The translations under genes and the position numbers were made by a program. Below are positions 1 to 6,300 of a stretch of DNA of 14,460 nt, one piece after another. The notes below the pieces were generated by a model. It was not told the origin of the DNA. It saw nothing but the letters and a program-made list of their open reading frames with translations, and searched no databases. The first letter of the stretch is position 1. Each line of letters begins with the position of its first letter. Source of the stretch: Clostridiales bacterium (GTDB lineage: Bacteria; Bacillota; Peptococcia; Peptococcales; Peptococcaceae). The stretch is from the NCBI GenBank assembly GCA_003343815.1, contig QAKL01000136.1:1-14460 (forward strand), in the 5' to 3' direction.

Positions 1-1
1 A

Positions 2-571
2 AGCCCGGCTGCTGTTCCGGAGCCGGAGCCCGCCGTGCAGGAAGAAATTCCGGAAGAAAATGTTGCTGTGAGCGTGTCAGAATCGGAGTTACTTCCGGCA
101 ACGCCGCCTATCATGCCTGAACAGGAAGCTGAATCAGAAATTGAATTGGAAACGCAGACTCGGTCGGAAGTGCGCGCCTATATTTTCCCGCTGGAGGACA
201 CAAGTGTGGAAGTGACGAATCCCTATGGCTGGCAAGAGCATCCGGTCACAAAGCAGAAATCCCTGCATTCCGGCGTCGATCTTGCGGCAGACTATGGCAC
301 GAATGTTTTGGCTGTAGCAGATGGCACTGTTCTCGATTGCAGCTATGACGCCGCCTTCGGCTATATCCTGACGCTGGAACATGAGAATGGCGTTCAGACG
401 CAATATGCGCATTTGTCAGAATTTCTGGTGAACGCCGGAGCAGAAGTCCGTCAGGGACAGATCATTGCGAAAACCGGCGACTCCGGCTGGACGACCGGCC
501 CGCACCTGCACCTGGGCGTTCTCATCAATGGAGAAACAGCTGATCCGTTAGAAGCCCTGAAAAGTAAATAA
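2..571 (+). CDS. M23 (LytM-fold) peptidase, SpoIIQ-like, 5' partial
   Basis: The reading frame is open to the left edge, so the true start lies outside the window and the GTG at 35 is not a convincing start. What remains is an acidic, Pro/Glu-rich linker (about the first 55 residues) and a complete LytM/M23 domain. The zinc-site pattern is intact: His and Asp in H-S-G-V-D (codons at 266 and 278), a later His in Q-Y-A-H (410), and the H-L-H motif (503-511). M23 enzymes cut peptide cross-links in peptidoglycan outside the membrane. An N-terminal membrane anchor followed by an acidic linker and one M23 domain is the layout of SpoIIQ, the forespore half of the engulfment channel; the anchor cannot be seen here, so SpoIIQ is an inference. 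Unlike the B. subtilis protein, which lacks a zinc ligand, this copy looks catalytically competent. The gene ends in a hairpin terminator. Confidence 0.85.
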   Translation, partial: SPAAVPEPEPAVQEEIPEENVAVSVSESELLPATPPIMPEQEAESEIELETQTRSEVRAYIFPLEDTSVEVTNPYGWQEHPVTKQKSLHSGVDLAADYGTNVLAVADGTVLDCSYDAAFGYILTLEHENGVQTQYAHLSEFLVNAGAEVRQGQIIAKTGDSGWTTGPHLHLGVLINGETADPLEALKSK

Positions 572-575
572 TAAA

Positions 576-617
576 AGCAGCTCTGAAGTACGCAGGATAC
601 GCTTCAGAGCTGCTTTG
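576..617 (+). terminator. Intrinsic terminator after the M23 peptidase gene
   Basis: A perfect 13-bp inverted repeat, AGCAGCTCTGAAG (576-588) and CTTCAGAGCTGCT (602-614), has a 13-nt loop and starts 4 nt after the stop codon. The T-run is short (TTT before G), so it may rely mainly on stem strength. On the other strand the stem is followed by TTTTATTATTT, so it may also stop leftward transcripts that pass the enzyme I terminator. Confidence 0.8.
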
Positions 618-724
618 CAGTTGTGTTGCCATATGCAAAAACCGCGCTGCAGGAAACAGAAAAAATATAAGTTAAGCCTTCGGATGTCAAAAAACGTATA
701 ACGCGCCGATTGATCGGCTGGCAT

Positions 725-770
725 GAAAAGCACCGGAAAGCGGCTCTACGAATCCCTTTTCCGGTGCTTC
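725..770 (-). terminator. Intrinsic terminator after enzyme I
   Basis: The arms 728-740 and 757-769 (core CACCGGAAA and TTTCCGGTG) form a stem with a loop of about 16 nt. Read on the minus strand it ends in a TTTTC tract. It lies 17 bp beyond the enzyme I stop codon and closes the PTS operon, facing the M23 terminator. Confidence 0.85.
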
Positions 771-786
771 TGGAAGGATTTCTGTA

Positions 787-2400
787 TCACGCATGATCAC
801 AGACTGTGATCGTCCTGATCGCGGCTTTTACCAAACCGACAGACGCTGGCGGGACGGACAGCTCCCGGATCCCGCAGCGAAGTAGCCGCGGCAGAAGCTG
901 AGTATGTGTGGCGAGATCTCCGCATATGCCGCACCAGATCCCATGCTTTTGCGCATTTTCCGCTGCAAATGCGAGCAAACGCAGGACGGCCTCGTCCTCT
1001 TGATCATATATTGTTTGCAGCATGGGGTTCATTCGATCGGCTGCAAGTGTGTATTGGGTCAGATCGTTTGTGCCGATCGAGAAGAAATCAACGAGACCGG
1101 CAAGCTCCGCACTCATAATTGCCGCTGCTGGCGTTTCGATCATAATACCGAATTCATAGCTTCCGCATGGCTCTGCCTGCTGGAAAAGCTCCTGCCTAAG
1201 TTCAGAAAGAAGAGTCTTTACTTGAAAGACCTCTTCTACTTTAGAGACCATCGGGATCATGATTGCAAGATTTCCGTAGTTGCTGGCGCGCAGCAGCGCC
1301 CGCAGCTGTGTGCGGAAAATATCCCGGCGGTCCAGGCAGATCCGAAGCGCACGATAGCCAAGCGCCGGATTGTCCTCCTGTGGCAAAGAGAAATACGGTA
1401 CTTTTTTATCCGCGCCAATGTCCATGGTGCGAATGACGACACGTTTCGGCGCAAACCGCTGCAGCGCATATTTGTATGCTTCAAACTGTGTCTGTTCATC
1501 CGGATAATCCTGATGGGCCAGATAGAGAAACTCACTACGGAAAAGGCCGACGCCGTCGGCACAGCGTACTGTGTCGTCTGTAATATCATCCAGAACGCCA
1601 ATATTTGCACAAACTTCGACTCGGACGCCATCAGCGCTGACTGCAGGGTCGAATGCACTGCGGCGCAGCTCAGCCTGATGTGACTGATGTTTATTCTGTT
1701 CAGAACAAAACTTTGTATATCGCTCTGGATCCGGATCTATTGTAAGCGTCCCGTGACAGCCGTCCAGCAAAAGCATTTGACCATCATCGATAGTGGCAAT
1801 GTCCAACCCGGTGATCGCGGGGATCCCCATGCTCCGGGCTAGAATGGCTGCATGCGACTGAAAACTGCCCGTTGCTGTTACGATCCCCAACAGCTTTGAA
1901 CGATCAAGAGAAAGCGTTTGACTCGGCAGGAGTTCTTCCGCAACCAGAATGCAGGGGCGCTCCATGGAAAACGCCGGGCCAGCGTTTTCATGCATACAGT
2001 CGAGCAAACGATTTGCAATATCCAGAAAATCAGAGGCACGTGCAGTCATATAGCTATCGTCCATCGCACGAAAAAAGTCAGCTAGAGATGCCGCAGCCTG
2101 CGTGACCGCTTGTCCAGCGCAATGACCGGAATCGATTTGGTCCCTTACGGCCTGTGAGAACTCGGTGTCGTCCAAAAGCATTTCTTGGACCTGAATCAGC
2201 TCTGAGGCCGCCTGATTGTCGGAAAGGCGTCGAAGCGCCTCCAGCAGCTGCTGTTTCGCAAGTCGCTTTGCAGTGTCAAACCGCTGCAATTCTTCCTGCA
2301 CACCGGCGAATATGCCACTGCCGACGGATGTAGGTTTCTGATACATGCAGGCATTGCCCGCGGCATATCCTTCTGAAATACAAATTCCAAATAAATCCAT
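787..2400 (-). CDS. ptsI: PTS enzyme I (PEP-protein phosphotransferase)
   Basis: Enzyme I takes phosphate from PEP and passes it to HPr, the first step of every PTS relay; it is cytoplasmic. The protein is 537 residues, a little shorter than the usual about 570. Visible parts are an N-terminal HPr-binding region (about 1-140), the phospho-histidine swivel domain with His183 in Q-S-H-A-A-I-L-A-R followed by G-I-P-A-I-T-G, and a C-terminal PEP-binding barrel. The barrel has R-T-M-D-I-G-A-D-K (324-332), N-P-A-L-G-Y-R, I-E-T-P-A-A-A, G-T-N-D-L-T-Q-Y (443-450) and the active-site Cys493 in G-I-C-G. The start has a GGAGG ribosome site 7-8 nt upstream. It is the last gene of the operon, 79 bp after the beta-glucosidase gene. 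The residues before His183 (T-G-S-F-Q) depart from the usual G-G-R-T, suggesting a specialised paralogue rather than the housekeeping copy. Confidence 0.96.
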   Translation of the reverse strand: MDLFGICISEGYAAGNACMYQKPTSVGSGIFAGVQEELQRFDTAKRLAKQQLLEALRRLSDNQAASELIQVQEMLLDDTEFSQAVRDQIDSGHCAGQAVTQAAASLADFFRAMDDSYMTARASDFLDIANRLLDCMHENAGPAFSMERPCILVAEELLPSQTLSLDRSKLLGIVTATGSFQSHAAILARSMGIPAITGLDIATIDDGQMLLLDGCHGTLTIDPDPERYTKFCSEQNKHQSHQAELRRSAFDPAVSADGVRVEVCANIGVLDDITDDTVRCADGVGLFRSEFLYLAHQDYPDEQTQFEAYKYALQRFAPKRVVIRTMDIGADKKVPYFSLPQEDNPALGYRALRICLDRRDIFRTQLRALLRASNYGNLAIMIPMVSKVEEVFQVKTLLSELRQELFQQAEPCGSYEFGIMIETPAAAIMSAELAGLVDFFSIGTNDLTQYTLAADRMNPMLQTIYDQEDEAVLRLLAFAAENAQKHGIWCGICGDLATHTQLLPRLLRCGIRELSVPPASVGLVKAAIRTITVCDHA

Positions 2401-2432
2401 ATTTGTTCCTCCACAGGCTGATCGATAAATAG

Positions 2433-2464
2433 GGCAGGCGCACGAAGCTGTCCATGCGCCTGCC
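2433..2464 (-). other. Intercistronic hairpin between bglA and ptsI
   Basis: A perfect 10-bp inverted repeat, GGCAGGCGCA (2433-2442) and TGCGCCTGCC (2455-2464), has a 12-nt loop in the 79-bp gap. It lacks a proper T-run on either strand, so it looks more like an RNA-stability or processing hairpin, or a weak attenuator lowering enzyme I expression, than a full terminator. Confidence 0.55.
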
Positions 2465-2479
2465 GCTTTGAAAAAATAC

Positions 2480-3910
2480 TTAAAGCTCAGAGCCGTTTGT
2501 CTGGATCAGATGCTGATACCAATAGAAGCTGTCTTTACGGAAACGCTTCGCGCTTCCATGTCCGAGATTGTCAAGATCGACATAGATAAACCCATAGCGT
2601 TTGTCCATTTCACCCTGAGAGCAGCTGATGATATCGATGGGGCCCCAGGCTGCATACCCAAAGCAATCTACGCCGTCCAGGATCGCTTCCTTCAACTGCT
2701 TCAGGTGCCGGCGATGGAATTCGATTCGGTATTCGTCATGGATCTGTCCGTCTTCCAGCTTATCAAATGTACCGAGGCCGTTTTCTGCAATAAACAGCGG
2801 TTTCTGCCACCGGTCCCAGAATACGTTCAGATTGTGCCGCAGGCCGATCGCGTCGACAGTCCAATTGTAAGCGGTCCGTTCCAGAAGCGGATTGTCACAG
2901 GTGCCGCCTTTTGCGCTGGTAATGGCGGTGCAGTAATAGCTAAATGCAAAGAAATCAAGCGTGTTTTCCTCGAGCAGCGTAAAATCGGCTGCCTCCGCTT
3001 GGATGCTGATCCCACGCTCTGCAAAGAAGCGCTTGGAATAGCCGGGATACTGCCCGCGGAAAAGAATGTCGCCGAAGAAGAACTGGTCCATCTGGTTACG
3101 CTGGACGGCAGCCATGGCGTCCTCGGGATTGCAGGTTGCGCCGTAGCAAACCTTGCTTCCGTTTGAGAATCCGATCTGCAGCCCGCAATCGAGCTGCTTT
3201 GCATACTGCTTGATCTGTGCGCAGGCGACAAACTCATGATGAAGCGCCTGGTATTTTCCTTGCTCCGGGTCACCCGGGAAGTCAAGAGTGATCCCAAGCC
3301 CCGGGAATTCTGCACCCCAGAAGAAGCTGTTGATCTGGTTGATCAGGATCCAATACTTGACTTTCCCTTTATATCGATCCAGAAGAACCTTGGCGTAGCG
3401 GACAAAGAACGTGATAAGTGTACGGTTATTCCATCCGCCGTATTCTGTCACGAGATACAAGGGCATCTCATAATGGTTCATGGTGATGATCGGCTCCATG
3501 CCACAATTGATGATCGTATCGATCAACGAGTCGTAGTAGCGCAGCCCCTCTTCATTTGGCTCCGTTTCATCGCCGCGCGGGAAGATCCTTGACCAGGCGA
3601 TCGAGGTCCGGAAGCATTTGAAGCCCATTTCCTTCATCAGCTGCAGATCCTCTGGGTAAGTGTGATAGAAATCGATCCCACGACGGCGTGGATAATTACC
3701 CTCGTGATCTTCCAGATGTGCTTTCAGCTCCGGGATCGTGTGGCGGAAATTAAAGACACTCAGTCGGTTATAGACAGAGGGAAGCTCCTCAATGTCTGCA
3801 ACGCTTGGCCCCTTTCCACCTTCCAGCCAGGCCCCCTCTGCCTGATTGGCAGCGATTGCGCCACCCCAGAGAAAATTCTCCGGGAATCCTTTTGTCATCT
3901 CCAAATTCAT
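2480..3910 (-). CDS. bglA: GH1 6-phospho-beta-glucosidase with Gln at the acid/base position
   Basis: A GH1 barrel of 476 residues that should cleave phosphorylated beta-glucosides delivered by the adjacent PTS. The N-terminal signature F-L-W-G-G-A-I-A-A-N-Q-A-E-G is present (13-26). The nucleophile is Glu376 in I-A-E-N-G. The 6-phosphate pocket of the phospho-specific subfamily is intact: Ser431, Lys437 and Tyr439 in the S-x5-K-R-Y-G-F pattern, and the C-terminus resembles E. coli BglA. The oddity is residue 192: the motif reads W-I-L-I-N-Q-I-N where related enzymes have N-E-I-N, so the general acid/base Glu is replaced by Gln (codon CAG, 3337-3335). The ATG at 3910 overlaps the IIA stop (ATGA) and has GGAGG upstream, which fixes this start over Met5. 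Either the enzyme is specialised for substrates with good leaving groups or its activity is altered. Confidence 0.95.
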   Translation of the reverse strand: MNLEMTKGFPENFLWGGAIAANQAEGAWLEGGKGPSVADIEELPSVYNRLSVFNFRHTIPELKAHLEDHEGNYPRRRGIDFYHTYPEDLQLMKEMGFKCFRTSIAWSRIFPRGDETEPNEEGLRYYDSLIDTIINCGMEPIITMNHYEMPLYLVTEYGGWNNRTLITFFVRYAKVLLDRYKGKVKYWILINQINSFFWGAEFPGLGITLDFPGDPEQGKYQALHHEFVACAQIKQYAKQLDCGLQIGFSNGSKVCYGATCNPEDAMAAVQRNQMDQFFFGDILFRGQYPGYSKRFFAERGISIQAEAADFTLLEENTLDFFAFSYYCTAITSAKGGTCDNPLLERTAYNWTVDAIGLRHNLNVFWDRWQKPLFIAENGLGTFDKLEDGQIHDEYRIEFHRRHLKQLKEAILDGVDCFGYAAWGPIDIISCSQGEMDKRYGFIYVDLDNLGHGSAKRFRKDSFYWYQHLIQTNGSEL

Positions 3911-4248
3911 GAATTTTCCTCCGTAGTATTCAGCTTTCGATAAAGCGAGATAAATCTGCAGGCCATTCTGTATTCGCTGTCAATGCTCATCATCGTATCC
4001 TGCGCATGGATCAGGAGGATGGGAATACAGGGATCGTCTTCTTCGATCGCATCCTGCAAAATACGTGTCTGGAGACGATGTGCCTGTGTCAGTTCCGTCT
4101 CAGCCTCTTTCAAAAGAGAATCTGCGTCACAAAAATTTCCGCTTTCCGCTAGATCAAGCGCTTTTGTGTAAGCTTCACGCGCATTTCCGGCATGCAGAAT
4201 GATCTGCATAGACTGTGCATTTCGATTATCAGCGATATTGTTACTCAT
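3907..4248 (-). CDS. PTS Lac-family IIA subunit (lactose/cellobiose type)
   Basis: A cytoplasmic phospho-carrier of 113 residues, close to the usual length of about 105-115. It accepts phosphate from HPr and passes it to IIB. The active-site motif L-L-I-H-A-Q-D is present with His81 as the phosphorylated residue, and Asp84 matches the metal-binding Asp that holds the LacA trimer together. The fold is expected to be a three-helix bundle, and the sequence is helical and Ala/Leu-rich as expected. A strong AGGAGGT site lies close to the ATG (4-nt spacing). It starts 14 bp after the IIC stop and overlaps the bglA start by four bases, which implies translational coupling. Confidence 0.95.
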   Translation of the reverse strand: MSNNIADNRNAQSMQIILHAGNAREAYTKALDLAESGNFCDADSLLKEAETELTQAHRLQTRILQDAIEEDDPCIPILLIHAQDTMMSIDSEYRMACRFISLYRKLNTTEENS

Positions 4249-4262
4249 GAGACCTCCTGTGT

Positions 4263-5513
4263 TCAGACTTCGTCATGGCTATGGTCATGTGCGGCTTCCT
4301 CTGCACAGGCCTGCTTATCATATGCTCGGAAGAAGGGCCAATAGATGATCCAGGACAGTGCAAAGAGAATCAGGCAGAGCACGGCGCCCTTCCAGGAACC
4401 GGTCGAGAACCACGCGAAAATCGGCTTCGGCAGATACCAGAGCTCAAAAACTTTTGTCGGGATCGGAACAAGACCGATCTTGAAGGTGATCCACGTGATG
4501 CAGGGGATAATAAAACCGCAGATCCACATCGGGACCATCAGCATGGGGTTGAACGTGATCGGAGTACCATATACCAGCGGTTCGTTGATGTTGAACATGC
4601 TGGGGACAATACAGGTTTTGCCCATCAGACGAAGGCGTTTGGACTTAGCAAAGAAGCAGAGCATGATCGCAAGCGAGAGCGTCGCACCGCCACCACCGAT
4701 CGACATGATCCAGGTGACCTCATAAACATGAATGTTCGTCGCAGCCAGACCAGCAGCTGCAGCAGCTTCATTCGCGGCAATGCCGGTCAGTGCGATGACG
4801 GACATCACGGGGTAGAGGACCCAGGTCGAGATGCCGAACGAGTACAGGAATGCCATCGCCAGGAAGTTGATCAACACGAAACCAATGAACGTCTCACCAA
4901 GGTTTACGAGCGGCATGAAAAGATTCGTGATCAGCTCAAGCAGGTTCAGGTGGAAGATGCTCGTCAGCAGCCAACCGATAAGCATGATCAGAAGGATTGG
5001 GATCAATGTATCAAACCAGACGGCAACAAAATCGGGAATACCGGAATCTTCTTTAAACAGGTGCAGCTTTGCAAAGGAGCTCATGACAAAACCGACAAAA
5101 ATACCGCTGACAATCGCTACGATCATGCCGCCGGAGCCGAGCGCCTTAAAGCTGACGCTGAAAATGCCGTCGACGATCTGCGGATCGATGATCATGATGA
5201 AGAGGGCCAGCCCAGCCAAGCCAGCCTGTCTGCGCGTCTGGCGAAGATGCTTCTTTTCCATAATGGAATACGGGATCAAAAAAGCCAGGAAAAGCGAAAT
5301 CAGGCTGAATGAGAAATTTGCAAAGCCGCTGCAAGATGGGAAACTGGGAAATGCCTCTTTGATGGTATCGAGAATGGTGCCGATGGTTCCGATGAAGATC
5401 ATCGGCATTGTCGTGAGGATCGCATCCTGCACGGCAGCTACGTACGGATTTCTGGCGGCCCGGTTCATTTTCGGGGCAAAGACATCAGACATCCACTGCA
5501 TGAATTTTTTCAT
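4263..5513 (-). CDS. PTS Lac-family IIC membrane permease (cellobiose type)
   Basis: An integral membrane transporter of 416 residues that moves the sugar and presents it for phosphorylation by IIB. The sequence is a series of hydrophobic segments from about residue 30 to 400. The sugar-binding signature N-I-N-E-P-L-V-Y-G-T-P-I is followed by F-N-P, as in CelB/LicC-type IIC proteins. The start is supported by an AGGAGG site 7-8 nt upstream and by the family N-terminus (Met-Lys-Lys-Phe). The C-terminal tail is His/Asp/Glu-rich (H-D-H-S-H-D-E), which is not a family feature I know and might bind metal. It lies 15 bp after IIB and 14 bp before IIA. The exact sugar cannot be read from the sequence; aryl- or alkyl-beta-glucosides or cello-oligosaccharides are the likely class, given the GH1 partner. 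Confidence 0.95.
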   Translation of the reverse strand: MKKFMQWMSDVFAPKMNRAARNPYVAAVQDAILTTMPMIFIGTIGTILDTIKEAFPSFPSCSGFANFSFSLISLFLAFLIPYSIMEKKHLRQTRRQAGLAGLALFIMIIDPQIVDGIFSVSFKALGSGGMIVAIVSGIFVGFVMSSFAKLHLFKEDSGIPDFVAVWFDTLIPILLIMLIGWLLTSIFHLNLLELITNLFMPLVNLGETFIGFVLINFLAMAFLYSFGISTWVLYPVMSVIALTGIAANEAAAAAGLAATNIHVYEVTWIMSIGGGGATLSLAIMLCFFAKSKRLRLMGKTCIVPSMFNINEPLVYGTPITFNPMLMVPMWICGFIIPCITWITFKIGLVPIPTKVFELWYLPKPIFAWFSTGSWKGAVLCLILFALSWIIYWPFFRAYDKQACAEEAAHDHSHDEV

Positions 5514-5528
5514 TGGTTCTCCTCCTTT

Positions 5529-5858
5529 TCAAATACAGTTCTCTTTTTCTTTGAATTTCTGGATCACAAAATCGATGATCGCTCCGCCATCGAGTGCTCC
5601 ATACGCGTTCTGATCGATCACATAGACTGGAATATGGTAGGGCTTGCAGTATTCGGTCATGCCCTGCAGCATATATCTCAGATGCGGCCCGATCAGCAGC
5701 ATATCGATGGAGTCGATATATTCATCCAGCTCGGTATCGCTGCGTGCGATAAATTCAAAGTCCGCTGTCATGCCACGCTTTTTAAGCTCCAGACGGATGT
5801 TCTTGGCCATGAAGCCACTGGACGCGCCGGCTCCGCAGACGATCAGAATTTTTTTCAT
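5529..5858 (-). CDS. PTS Lac-family IIB subunit
   Basis: A cytoplasmic 109-residue IIB domain that takes phosphate from IIA onto Cys8 (V-C-G-A-G-A-S-S-G-F-M-A) and donates it to the sugar bound in IIC. The second family motif, L-I-G-P-H-L-R-Y-M-L, is at 55-64. The frame stays open upstream to 5990, but the ATG at 5858 is preferred: it has an AGGTGGAG ribosome site, gives the canonical Met-Lys-Lys-Ile-Leu start, and avoids overlapping the HPr gene. The gap to HPr upstream is 25 bp and to IIC downstream 15 bp. Confidence 0.95.
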   Translation of the reverse strand: MKKILIVCGAGASSGFMAKNIRLELKKRGMTADFEFIARSDTELDEYIDSIDMLLIGPHLRYMLQGMTEYCKPYHIPVYVIDQNAYGALDGGAIIDFVIQKFKEKENCI

Positions 5859-5883
5859 GCTTTCTCCACCTCTCTTTACAATA

Positions 5884-6150
5884 TTATTGAATGATTCTCT
5901 TTTCACGCAGGATCGTCTGAAGCGTGTCCGCCGCAGTCTGCTCATCCGGGCCATCACATGTGATTTCAATTTGTGCGCTGAACTGTACACCCAGCTTCAT
6001 GACCTGGATAATGGACTTTAGATCCGCGCTTTTCCCATTGCAATGGACGGTGATATCTGACTGGAATTTTGATGCTTCTGTCACTGCGACCGCTGCAGGA
6101 CGAGCGTGAAGACCGACCGGTTCAATGATCTTCGCTGTGAATGCTACCAT
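5884..6150 (-). CDS. ptsH: HPr phosphocarrier protein encoded within the sugar operon
   Basis: HPr (88 residues, normal size) carries phosphate from enzyme I to IIA. His15 sits in G-L-H-A-R-P-A at exactly the canonical position. The regulatory Ser46 motif (L-K-S-I-I) is also in register, so the protein could in principle be a target of HPr kinase and take part in CcpA-type repression. The frame extends upstream to 6261, but the ATG at 6150 has a clean AGGAGG site and gives the family N-terminus. It is the first gene after the regulator's terminator and has its own promoter-like element upstream. Finding HPr and enzyme I together inside a single-sugar operon is less common than separate housekeeping copies. 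Confidence 0.95.
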   Translation of the reverse strand: MVAFTAKIIEPVGLHARPAAVAVTEASKFQSDITVHCNGKSADLKSIIQVMKLGVQFSAQIEITCDGPDEQTAADTLQTILREKRIIQ

Positions 6151-6180
6151 TGGACATCCTCCTTTCTTTGTTCCCTGTGC

Positions 6181-6211
6181 TGAGTATATAGGAATGCGGG
6201 GGCTGCCCGCA
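6181..6211 (-). promoter_or_regulatory. Promoter and operator-like palindrome of the PTS structural operon
   Basis: On the minus strand a good -10 box, TATACT, lies at 6188-6183, 33 nt before the HPr start. The -35 position has no recognisable hexamer. It is occupied by the left arm of a perfect palindrome, TGCGGG-N5-CCCGCA (6195-6211). A promoter with a good -10, a poor -35 and a dyad at that position is what an activator-dependent promoter looks like. The PRD regulator encoded just upstream is the obvious candidate activator. Binding is inferred. Confidence 0.6.
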
Positions 6212-6236
6212 AATAAATTAATTTCCGCCAGTGCGG

Positions 6237-6277
6237 AAAAAACCGCTTCCGGCTCGTTCATGAGCTGGAAGCGGCTT
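6237..6277 (-). terminator. Intrinsic terminator between the PRD regulator and HPr
   Basis: The stem is CCGCTTCC (6243-6250) with GGAAGCGG (6267-6274), extended by GCTC/GAGC around a 6-nt loop. On the minus strand it is followed by six Ts (6242-6237). It starts about 24 bp after the regulator stop. It separates regulator transcription from the structural operon, which then needs its own promoter. Confidence 0.88.
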
Positions 6278-6300
6278 CTGCCTGTACGCCATAAATCGTG

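Noticed and set aside
904..1683. 259-codon open frame on the plus strand
   Set aside because: It is antisense to enzyme I, whose motifs are complete; no ribosome site or family resemblance.
2468..3166. 232-codon open frame on the plus strand
   Set aside because: It is antisense to the GH1 gene and shows no recognisable domain.
4275..5312. 345-codon open frame on the plus strand
   Set aside because: It lies antisense to the IIC permease, has no recognisable product and is very rich in charged residues, as expected of the complement of a membrane-protein gene.
6151..6300. RNA antiterminator site of the LicT/BglG kind before HPr
   Set aside because: The regulator has DNA-binding HTH domains and no CAT RNA-binding domain, and no alternative hairpin overlapping the terminator was seen.
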